Below, one piece after another: positions 56,947 through 64,000 of a stretch of DNA of 64,000 bases. The translations under genes and the position numbers were made by a program. The stretch comes from Streptomyces aquilus (lineage in GTDB: Bacteria > Actinomycetota > Actinomycetes > Streptomycetales > Streptomycetaceae): positions 5,394,001 through 5,458,000 of the forward strand of contig NZ_CP034463.1 of NCBI RefSeq assembly GCF_003955715.1, read 5' to 3'. The notes under the pieces were generated by a model. The model was given only the letters and a program-made list of their open reading frames with translations, had not been told where the DNA came from and searched no databases. How positions within the stretch are numbered: the stretch's first letter is position 1; each line of letters begins with the position of its first letter.

Positions 56947-58932
56947 CTATCCGGTCGTACCGCCGAAGAAGTTGGTGCCGCCGTTGTTGCCGCCGCCGCC
57001 CTGGTCGGTGGTGAACAGGGTGACGGTCTCGCCCTTGTTGATCGTGCTGCCCGGTTGCGGGTTGGAGGTGACGACCGTGGCGTTGCCGTCCTGGGAGCCC
57101 TGGACCTGTACCTGGAGGCCGAGGCCCTGGAGCGTGTTCCTGACGTCGTTCAGCTTCTTGCCAGCGATGTCCTGGGGGATCTGGACCTGCTGGTTCTCCT
57201 TGGCCTTACCGATGTGGATCGTCACGGTCGAGCCCTTGTCGACCGAGTTGCCGATGCCCGGGTCGGTGCTGATGACCTTGTCGACCAGGTTGGGGTCGTC
57301 GGTCTCCGAGTCGGTGACGCAGTTGCCGGTGAGGTCGTTCTGTGTCATCAGGGCCTTGGCTTCGTCGCAGGTCTTGCCGGCGACGTCCGGAACTGTGGAC
57401 TTCTTGACCTCGACGGCGACCGTGAGGGTGATCGTCGAGCCCTTCTCCACCTGCTTATTGAAGACCGGATCCTGGTCGAGGACGGAGCCCGCTTCCTCCG
57501 TGGACTCCTTCTCCTTCTTCTTGACGACCAGACCGAAGTCCGGGCCTTCGAGCCTCGCCTTGGCGTCGTCGTACTGGTCGCCGATCACGCTCGGCACGGT
57601 GACCTTCGGGGCGCCCGTCGAGACCACCAGCTCGACGGTGGACTTCTTGTCGACCTTGGTGCCCGCTTCGGGGTTCTGGTCGCAGATGTTGCCCTTGGGC
57701 TGGTCCTCGCACTCCTTCTTGGTGAAGGTCAGCTGTAGATCGCTGTTCGTCGCCATGGTCTTGGCGTTCTCTTGCGTCTCGCCGACAAACGTCGGCACCG
57801 CCACCTTGTCATCGGCCGCGTTGTTGCCGCTGAACGCCCACTTCCCGATCAGGATCGCGCCGATCAGGACCAGGACCGCCGCCACGACCAGCAGGATCGT
57901 GGAGGTGTTGTTCTTCTTCTGGCGGCGGCGGTCAGGGCGGTCGTCGTAACCGCCGTAGCCCGGGTCGTCCGGGTTCATCGGCGGGAGCATCGACGTGGCG
58001 CCGGCGTCCGTCGAGCGGAGCGCGGTGGTCGGCTGGTCGTCGGGGTAGCCGCCGTAGCCGACCGAACCCATCGCCGCCGTGGCCGCGACCGGCTGGCCGT
58101 CGAGGCACGCCTCGATGTCGATGCGCATCTCGTCGGCGGACTGGTAGCGGTAGTTCGGGTCCTTGACCAGGGCCTTCAGGACGATCGCGTCCATCTCGGG
58201 CGTGATCTCGGGGTCGAAGACCGACGGGGGCTGTGCTTCCTCGCGGACGTGTTGGTAGGCCACCGCGACCGGAGAGTCGCCCACGAAGGGAGGCCTGACC
58301 GTCAGCAGTTCGTACAGCAGGCAGCCCGTGGAGTAGAGGTCCGAGCGCGCGTCGACCTGCTCGCCCTTCGCCTGCTCCGGTGACAGGTACTGCGCCGTGC
58401 CGATCACCGCGGACGTCTGGGTCATCGTCATGCCGGAGTCGCCCATGGCGCGGGCGATGCCGAAGTCCATGACCTTGACCTGGCCGTTGCGCGTCAGCAT
58501 GACGTTGGCTGGCTTGATGTCGCGGTGGACGATCTGGTTGCGGTGGGAGTACTCCAGGGCCTGGAGGATGCCGATCGTCATCTCCATCGCCCGCTCCGGC
58601 AGGAGCTTGCGGCCGGAGTGGAGCAGCTCACGGAGCGTGGAGCCGTCGACGTACTCCATGACGATGTACGGGATCGAGACCCCGTCGATGTAGTCCTCGC
58701 CCGTGTCGTAGACCGCGACGATCGCGGGATGGTTGAGCGAGGCGGCCGACTGGGCCTCCCGGCGGAACCGGGCCTGGAAGGACGGGTCGCGCGCGAGGTC
58801 GGCGCGCAGCGTCTTCACCGCCACGGTGCGGCCGAGGCGGGTGTCATGCGCGAGGTAGACCTCCGCCATGCCACCACGACCGAGCACCTGGCCCAGTTCG
58901 TACCGGCCGCCGAGGCGACGCGGCTCTTCCAT
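56947..58932 (-). CDS. pknB: PASTA-domain serine/threonine protein kinase
   Basis: A 661-residue receptor kinase of the cell-wall growth operon. Kinase domain: GRGGMAEVY (18-26), Lys40, HRDIKPAN with Asp138, DFG with Asp156 and the phosphorylatable loop MTQTSAVIGTAQYLSPEQ. One TM lies near 343-366. Four extracellular PASTA repeats (starting VAVPTFVG, VTVPSVIG, STVPDVAG, VQIPQDIAG) bind muropeptides or lipid II in the family. A Gly/Asn-rich tail ends the protein. It is the last gene of the leftward FHA-PP2C-RodA-PBP-PknB group. Confidence 0.96.
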   Translation of the reverse strand: MEEPRRLGGRYELGQVLGRGGMAEVYLAHDTRLGRTVAVKTLRADLARDPSFQARFRREAQSAASLNHPAIVAVYDTGEDYIDGVSIPYIVMEYVDGSTLRELLHSGRKLLPERAMEMTIGILQALEYSHRNQIVHRDIKPANVMLTRNGQVKVMDFGIARAMGDSGMTMTQTSAVIGTAQYLSPEQAKGEQVDARSDLYSTGCLLYELLTVRPPFVGDSPVAVAYQHVREEAQPPSVFDPEITPEMDAIVLKALVKDPNYRYQSADEMRIDIEACLDGQPVAATAAMGSVGYGGYPDDQPTTALRSTDAGATSMLPPMNPDDPGYGGYDDRPDRRRQKKNNTSTILLVVAAVLVLIGAILIGKWAFSGNNAADDKVAVPTFVGETQENAKTMATNSDLQLTFTKKECEDQPKGNICDQNPEAGTKVDKKSTVELVVSTGAPKVTVPSVIGDQYDDAKARLEGPDFGLVVKKKEKESTEEAGSVLDQDPVFNKQVEKGSTITLTVAVEVKKSTVPDVAGKTCDEAKALMTQNDLTGNCVTDSETDDPNLVDKVISTDPGIGNSVDKGSTVTIHIGKAKENQQVQIPQDIAGKKLNDVRNTLQGLGLQVQVQGSQDGNATVVTSNPQPGSTINKGETVTLFTTDQGGGGNNGGTNFFGGTTG

Positions 58933-59101
58933 AGTTCCCTACCAGCCCTCTCCGTCGGTCCCGACCGGCACTGGTGTGCGGTCGGGGGCTGCCGTCCGGG
59001 CCTACCGTACCCGGCTGGCTTTGTGTGACCTGGCCAAGCCCGTCACCCGATACAGGACCGGTATCCCAACGTGCACGGATGTGAAGGGGGCGTGATGGGG
59101 G

Positions 59102-60577
59102 TCACTTCTTGGAGTTGATGACCGCCTCCATGACGCTCTTGGCGATCGGTGCCGCGAGGCCGCTGCCGGAGATGTTCTCGCGGACGGCGGTCTCGTCCTC
59201 GACGACCACGGCCACGGCGACCGGCTTGCTGCCGTCGGCGAGCTTGGCGTACGAGATGAACCAGGCGTACGGGTTCTTGCTGTTGTTCTCGCCGTGCTGG
59301 GCGGTACCGGTCTTGCCGCCGACCGTGACGCCGCCCCCGATCTTGGCAGTGGTACCGGTGCCCTTCTCGACCACGGTCTCCATCATCGACTGGAGGATCT
59401 GCGCGTTGTCCGGCGACAGCGGCTGGCTCAGTTCCGCCGGGTCGTTCTTCGCGATGGTGTCCAGGTTCGGGGCCTGGAGCTCGTCGACCATGTACGGCTT
59501 CATGAGCTTGCCGTCGTTGGCGACCGCGGAGGCGACCATGGCCATCTGGAGCGGGGTGGCGGCGGTGTTGTACTGGCCGATGGAGGACAGGGCGACCTGG
59601 GAGTCGTTCATGCCCTCGGAGAAGACGGAGGCGCTGGAGCGGACCGGGGTGAACTGCTCCTCGGTGAAGCCGAACTTCTTGGCCTCGTCCAGCATCTTGT
59701 CGTTGCCGAGGTCGTAGCCGGCCTTGCCGAAGACGGTGTTGCAGGACCACTGCAGGGCGACGCGCAGGGTGGCGTTCTCGCAGGGGATGTTGCCCTCGTT
59801 CTTCAGCGGGGTCGTGGTGCCCGGCATGGTCCAGGGCAGTGGCGACTTCGTCTTCTCGTCGGCGCTGGAGTACAGGCCGTTCTCCAGGGCCGCCGCCGCG
59901 GTGACGACCTTGAAGGTGGAACCGGGCGGGTAGACCTCGCGCAGGGCCCGGTTGAGCATCGGGTCGTCGGGGTTGTTCTTCTTGTCGAGCTTCTTCCAGG
60001 CCTCGGCGTCGGAGTCGCCGCCGCCGGCGATCGTTCCGGGGTCGTACGACGGGTAGGAGGCCAGCGCCAGGATCTTGCCGGTGGACGGCTCCAGGGCGAC
60101 GACGGCGCCCTTGCCGCGCTTGGCGAGGCCCTCGTAGGCGGCCTTCTGGGCGGCGGCGTTGAGGGTGGTCACGACGTTGCCGCCCTCCTTCGCCTTGCCC
60201 GTGATCATGTCGAGGGTGTTGCGGAAGAAGAGCCGGTCGTCGTTGCCGGTGAGGATGCCGTCCTCGATGGACTCCAGCTGGTTGGCGCCGTAGGACTGCG
60301 AGACGAACCCGGTGACCGGCGCCCACATGGCGCCGTTCTTGTAGGTGCGCTTGAACTTGAAGTCGCCGGTGGTCGTTTCCTTGTGCCCGGTGATGGCCTT
60401 GCCGTCGACGATGATGTCGCCGCGCGGGGTGGCGTAGCGCTCAATGGCGACGCGGCGGTTGTCGGTGTCGGTCCTGAGCTCGTCGGCCTTGACGTACTGG
60501 AGCCAGTTGTCGCGGATGAGCAGGGCGAGGACGAGCAGCCCGCAGAAGATCGCGATCCGGCGCAGGGGCTTGTTCAT
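59102..60577 (-). CDS. pbpA: Class B penicillin-binding protein (PbpA type)
   Basis: A 491-residue peptidoglycan transpeptidase. One N-terminal TM (IAIFCGLLVLALLI), a dimerisation region, and the transpeptidase domain with SxxK Ser220-Lys223 (PPGSTFKVV), SxN in WSCNTVFG and KTG in VGGKTGTAQHG. It works with the SEDS glycosyltransferase encoded just before it; ATG at 60577 overlaps that gene's stop (ATGA). Confidence 0.95.
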   Translation of the reverse strand: MNKPLRRIAIFCGLLVLALLIRDNWLQYVKADELRTDTDNRRVAIERYATPRGDIIVDGKAITGHKETTTGDFKFKRTYKNGAMWAPVTGFVSQSYGANQLESIEDGILTGNDDRLFFRNTLDMITGKAKEGGNVVTTLNAAAQKAAYEGLAKRGKGAVVALEPSTGKILALASYPSYDPGTIAGGGDSDAEAWKKLDKKNNPDDPMLNRALREVYPPGSTFKVVTAAAALENGLYSSADEKTKSPLPWTMPGTTTPLKNEGNIPCENATLRVALQWSCNTVFGKAGYDLGNDKMLDEAKKFGFTEEQFTPVRSSASVFSEGMNDSQVALSSIGQYNTAATPLQMAMVASAVANDGKLMKPYMVDELQAPNLDTIAKNDPAELSQPLSPDNAQILQSMMETVVEKGTGTTAKIGGGVTVGGKTGTAQHGENNSKNPYAWFISYAKLADGSKPVAVAVVVEDETAVRENISGSGLAAPIAKSVMEAVINSKK

Positions 60578-62025
60578 GACGGGCGGACCACCTGGGTCAT
60601 CTCGGCGTCGGGGTTCGGGGCGGGGGCGGGGGCCGGGCGGCGTGCGGTGTCGCTGATGCGGATCAGGATGCCGATGAGGGCCCAGTTGGCGATGACGGAG
60701 GATCCGCCGTACGCCAGGAAGGGCATCGTCATACCGGTCAGCGGGATGAGGCCCATGACACCGCCGGCCACGACGAAGACCTGGAGTGCGAAGGCGCCGG
60801 ACAGGCCGACCGCCAGCAGCTTGCCGAAGGGGTCGCGGGCGGCGAGGGCGGTTCGTACGCCGCGTTCCACGATCAGGCCGTAGATCAGCAGGATGGCCAT
60901 GACGCCGGCCAGGCCGAGTTCCTCGCCGAAGGTGGCGAGGATGAAGTCGGAGTTGGCGGCGAAGCGGATGAGCTCGGAGTGACCCTGGCCCCAGCCGGTG
61001 CCGAGGGTGCCGCCGGAGCCGAAGGCCCACAGGGCCTGCATGGCCTGCTCGGAGTGGACGATGCCGTCGTTGCTGCCGTTGCGGCTGAGCAGGTACTCAT
61101 GCATCGGGTCGAGCCAGGCCTGGACGCGGGTCTGGACGTGCGGTTCGAAGCTGGCGACGCCGACGGCGCCGGCCGCAGACATCAGCAGACCGAAGACGAT
61201 CCAGCTGGTCCGCTCCGTGGCGACGTACAGCATGATGACGAACATCCCGAAGAACAGCAGGGACGTACCGAGGTCGGTCTCGAAGACGAGGATGAGGATC
61301 GAGATCATCCAGACGACGACGATGGGTCCCAGGTCGCGGCCGCGGGGCAGGTACAGGCCCATGAAGCGGCGGCTGGCCAGAGCGAGCGCGTCGCGCTTGA
61401 CCATGAGGTAGCCGGCGAAGAAGATCGCCAGCACGATCTTGGCGAACTCACCGGGCTGGATGGTGAAGCTGCCGACCTGGATCCAGATCTTGGCGCCGTA
61501 GGTGATGTTGGCGCCGAGGCCCGGGACGAGTGGGAGCAGCAGCAGGAACAGCGCGCCGGCCATCGAGATGTATGTGTAGCGCTGCAGGGTGCGGTGGTCC
61601 TTGAGGAAGATCAGCACGGCGATGAAGAGGGTGATGCCCATCGCGGTGTAGATCAGCTGGTTGGTGGCCTTGCCACCGGCCTGTCCGATCTGCTGCAGCA
61701 GTTTCGACTGGTCCAGCCGCCAGATGGCCACCAGTCCGAGCCCGTTCAGCAGGGTCGCCAGCGGCAGCAGCAGCGGGTCGGCGTACGGTGCGAACTTTCG
61801 TACGGCGAGATGGCCGACGCCCGCCAGGAGCCCGAGCCCCAGGCCATAGCCCAGCAGACCGGCGGGCAGCTCGTCGTTGATGGCGAGGCCCACGTTGGCG
61901 TAGGCGAACACCGGGATGACGACGGCGAACACGAGCAGTGCGAGCTCGGTGTTGCGTCGGCTCGGCGTGCCGATCGAGCCGATCGTGGACGTGTGGTGCG
62001 TCGGCGAGTTGGTGGTACTGCTCAT
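60574..62025 (-). CDS. rodA: SEDS-family glycosyltransferase (FtsW/RodA)
   Basis: A 483-residue polytopic membrane protein with ~11 TM helices that polymerises lipid II together with the class B PBP. Landmarks are ADPLLLPLATLLNGLGLVAIWRLD, QPGEFAKIVLAIFFAGYL (containing the conserved acidic residue region), SEQAMQALWAFGSGGTLGTGWGQG and PLTGMTMPFLAYGGSSVIANW. The N-terminal ~30 residues are Thr/Ser-rich. The choice between FtsW and RodA follows its pairing with PbpA and is not certain. Confidence 0.92.
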   Translation of the reverse strand: MSSTTNSPTHHTSTIGSIGTPSRRNTELALLVFAVVIPVFAYANVGLAINDELPAGLLGYGLGLGLLAGVGHLAVRKFAPYADPLLLPLATLLNGLGLVAIWRLDQSKLLQQIGQAGGKATNQLIYTAMGITLFIAVLIFLKDHRTLQRYTYISMAGALFLLLLPLVPGLGANITYGAKIWIQVGSFTIQPGEFAKIVLAIFFAGYLMVKRDALALASRRFMGLYLPRGRDLGPIVVVWMISILILVFETDLGTSLLFFGMFVIMLYVATERTSWIVFGLLMSAAGAVGVASFEPHVQTRVQAWLDPMHEYLLSRNGSNDGIVHSEQAMQALWAFGSGGTLGTGWGQGHSELIRFAANSDFILATFGEELGLAGVMAILLIYGLIVERGVRTALAARDPFGKLLAVGLSGAFALQVFVVAGGVMGLIPLTGMTMPFLAYGGSSVIANWALIGILIRISDTARRPAPAPAPNPDAEMTQVVRPS

Positions 62026-62041
62026 CGTGTGACGGGGCCTC

Positions 62042-63580
62042 TCACGTACCGCACTTGCCCGCGACCTGCTTCTCTTCGTCCGAGAGCGTGGGGCCGGGGG
62101 TGGGAGTGGGCGCGGTCGGGGTTGCGGACGCGTTCGGGGTCGGTGAGGTCGAGGTGTTCGGGCTGGGCGATGCCTTGGACGTCAGGGAGGAGCGGGTGGT
62201 TCCCGTGGTCCCTCCTGCCTCGCCTTCACCGGTCTTGGAGTTCTTCTCGCTCTCGGTCGCCTGCGCCTCGGCCACCTTGCGGCACGCGGAGGCCTGCACG
62301 GAGAGTTCGTCGATCTTCTTCTGGGCGGTCTTCAGGCCGCCTTCCGCGATGGTGTTCTCGACGAGCTCCTGCTGGTACGGCTGCAGGTACTTGAGTTCGA
62401 TCTTCGGGTAGTCCTTCTCCACCTTCGACAGCGAGACCCAGGCGAGGTCCTGGCTGATGCCGCGGTAGAGGGCGACGTGGTCGCCGTTGGCGGCGACGTA
62501 GTACTGGGTCTGGGTCCAGCGGTAGCCGCCGTAGAGCCCGCCGCCGATGACGCCGAGGGCGAGCGCGATGTAGAGGGATCTCTTCAGCCACTTACGGCCC
62601 TTGCGGGGCTTGACGAAGTCGTCGTCGGAGTAGCCGCCGAAGCCGTCGGTGGAGATGAAACCGGTCACGTCGCCGGAGCCGGGCGGGCCGAACTCGCCGC
62701 CCCCGCCGCCCTGTCCGGGGACCTGGCGGCCGAGCCCGGAGGCGCGTCCGGCGGGGGTCTGCATGATGCCGTTGTCGTGCAGGTGGTTCTGGTTCTCGGC
62801 GACGGCGCCGACCACGACCGGGGTGTCGTGCAGCTGCCCGGCGAGGGTGTCGCCGGTGTCGAGGTCGAGGACGTCGGCGACGATGACGGTGATGTTGTCG
62901 GGGCCGCCGCCGCGCAGTGCGAGCTCGATGAGCTGCTGGACGGTCTCCTGCGGGCCCTGGTAGCTGGCGAGGGTCTCTTCCAGGGTCTGGTGGGAGACGA
63001 CGCCGGAGAGGCCGTCGGAGCAGATCAGGTAGCGGTCGCCGGCGCGGACCTCGCGGATGGAGAGGTCGGGCTCGACGTGCTCGCCGCTGCCCAGCGCGCG
63101 CATCAGCAGGGAGCGCTGCGGGTGGGTGGTGGCTTCTTCCTCGGTGATGCGGCCCTCGTCGACCAGACGCTGCACCCAGGTGTGGTCCTGGGTGATCTGG
63201 GTCAGGACGCCGTCGCGCAGCAGGTATGCGCGGGAGTCGCCGACGTGGACGAGGCCGAGGCGCTGGCCCGTCCAGAGGAGGGCGGTGAGCGTCGTGCCCA
63301 TGCCTTCGAGCTGCGGGTCCTCCTCGACCATGGAGCGCAGCTGGTCGTTGGCGCGCTGCACGGCGATGCCGAGGGAGGTGAGGACGTCGGAGCCGGGGAC
63401 GTCGTCGTCGAGGGCGACGATGGTGGAGATGGCCTCGGAGGAGGCGACCTCACCGGCGGCGGCGCCGCCCATGCCGTCGGCGATCGCGAGCAGTCGGGGA
63501 CCGGCGTATCCGGAGTCCTCGTTGCCCTCCCGGATCATGCCTTTGTGCGATCCGGCGGCGAAGCGCAGTGACAGACTCAT
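62042..63580 (-). CDS. pstP: PP2C-type Ser/Thr phosphatase, membrane-anchored
   Basis: A 512-residue PPM-family phosphatase that should dephosphorylate PknB and its substrates. Metal-binding motifs are REGNEDSGYAG, IADGMGGAAAGE, CSDGLSGV and GGGPDNITVIVAD. After ~310 residues comes a Gly-rich linker, a TM (SLYIALALGVIGGGLYGGYRW) and an extracellular helical region ending in a Thr/Pro/Ser tail. ATG at 63580 (MSLSLRF) has GAGG five bases ahead; ATG at 63610 (MYPEPTG) or GTG at 63625 are alternative starts. It lies sixteen bases before the SEDS gene. Confidence 0.93.
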   Translation of the reverse strand: MSLSLRFAAGSHKGMIREGNEDSGYAGPRLLAIADGMGGAAAGEVASSEAISTIVALDDDVPGSDVLTSLGIAVQRANDQLRSMVEEDPQLEGMGTTLTALLWTGQRLGLVHVGDSRAYLLRDGVLTQITQDHTWVQRLVDEGRITEEEATTHPQRSLLMRALGSGEHVEPDLSIREVRAGDRYLICSDGLSGVVSHQTLEETLASYQGPQETVQQLIELALRGGGPDNITVIVADVLDLDTGDTLAGQLHDTPVVVGAVAENQNHLHDNGIMQTPAGRASGLGRQVPGQGGGGGEFGPPGSGDVTGFISTDGFGGYSDDDFVKPRKGRKWLKRSLYIALALGVIGGGLYGGYRWTQTQYYVAANGDHVALYRGISQDLAWVSLSKVEKDYPKIELKYLQPYQQELVENTIAEGGLKTAQKKIDELSVQASACRKVAEAQATESEKNSKTGEGEAGGTTGTTRSSLTSKASPSPNTSTSPTPNASATPTAPTPTPGPTLSDEEKQVAGKCGT

Positions 63581-63705
63581 GCGCACCTCGCCCGTCGGCT
63601 CCGGATACATCCGCACGGTGCCCACCCTCCGGTCGGGAGCGCGCCGGGGCCCGGGGTGGGGGCCGCTGCGTGCTCGCTCCGCTCGCGCCTATTCATGATG
63701 TAGCA

Positions 63706-64000
63706 CTACTTCCGCAGCTCGATGACGGTCTTGCCGATGCGGATCGGCGCGCCCAGCGGAATCGGTGTGGGGGTCGTCAGCCGGTTTCGGTCCAGGTACG
63801 TGCCGTTGGTGGAGCCGAGGTCCTCGACGATCCACTGGCCGTCCCGGTCCGGGTAGATCCGCGCGTGGCGGCTGGAGGCGTAGTCGTCGTCCAGCACGAT
63901 GGTGCTGTCGTGCGCCCGGCCGAGCGTGATGGTCTGGCCCTGGAGCGCGACGGTGGTGCCGGTGAGGGTGCCCTCGGAGACGACCAGCTTGGTGGGGGCG
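63706..64000 (-). CDS. FHA-domain protein, 5' part outside window
   Basis: The C-terminal 98 residues of a forkhead-associated protein. The phosphothreonine-binding signatures are LGRAHDSTIVL, SSRHARIY and DLGSTNGTYLD, ending IGKTVIELRK. The frame is open to the right edge. The position upstream of the PP2C gene matches the FhaB/FipA-type protein of the actinobacterial cell-wall operon, a reader of PknB phosphorylation. Confidence 0.93.
   Translation of the reverse strand, partial: APTKLVVSEGTLTGTTVALQGQTITLGRAHDSTIVLDDDYASSRHARIYPDRDGQWIVEDLGSTNGTYLDRNRLTTPTPIPLGAPIRIGKTVIELRK

Overview
This window is the replication-origin region of a Streptomyces chromosome. The GC content is very high, coding frames carry G/C at almost every third position, and GTG/TTG starts are common. 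The gene order trxB-trxA / GNAT / parB-parA / rsmG-jag-yidC-yidD-rnpA-rpmH / dnaA / oriC / dnaN-gnd-recF-dciA / gyrB-gyrA / DUF3566 / tRNA-Ile is the well-known Streptomyces oriC neighbourhood. The species cannot be named from sequence alone.

Layout. 1-15.5 kb: thioredoxin genes, partition genes with parS sites, the ribosomal protein L34/RNase P/YidC cluster reading leftwards, dnaA, a 0.9 kb oriC with many degenerate DnaA boxes, and the replication/repair genes dnaN, gnd, recF and dciA. 15.9-21.6 kb: gyrB, gyrA, a DUF3566 membrane protein and tRNA-Ile(GAT). 21.8-33.2 kb: a 1360-residue STAND NTPase with fourteen WD40 repeats, several small Streptomyces-specific secreted or membrane proteins, a membrane-anchored Ser/Thr kinase, an HTH protein, tRNA-Ala(TGC), and a transaldolase-fold protein that lacks the Schiff-base lysine. 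33.2-48.3 kb: an accessory block. 48.4-64 kb: conserved core again, with DUF5324, cyclophilin, rhomboid protease, crgA, DUF881, three class E sortases around a TrpG/PabA amidotransferase, an Mrr-type nuclease, and the PknB-PBP-RodA-PP2C-FHA cell-wall growth operon, which runs off the right edge.

The accessory block is the most interesting part. Nine co-directional, tightly spaced genes (40.2-48.3 kb) encode a free-standing adenylation enzyme, a carrier protein, an ectoine-synthase-like cupin, an acyl-CoA-dehydrogenase-like flavoprotein, a transglutaminase-like enzyme, a pseudouridine-5'-phosphate glycosidase (C-glycosidase), a HAD phosphatase, a 14-TM exporter and an Asp/Glu-racemase-fold protein. 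My reading is a C-nucleoside antibiotic pathway of the showdomycin type. A carrier-bound amino acid, probably glutamine, is cyclised to an amino-pyrroline, oxidised to a 2-aminopyrrole-5-carboxylate and released. It is then C-ribosylated with ribose 5-phosphate, dephosphorylated and exported.

Upstream lie a fused aminodeoxychorismate synthase, a methyltransferase, a GAF/PucR-type activator with a TTA (bldA) codon, and an IS701-like protein in which all three DDE catalytic positions appear lost, suggesting domestication. A near-identical 15-bp motif (GGTGACCGSACCACC) occurs in both divergent intergenic regions of this block. It occurs once before the activator and twice, as an inverted pair, before the biosynthetic operon, so it may be a shared operator.
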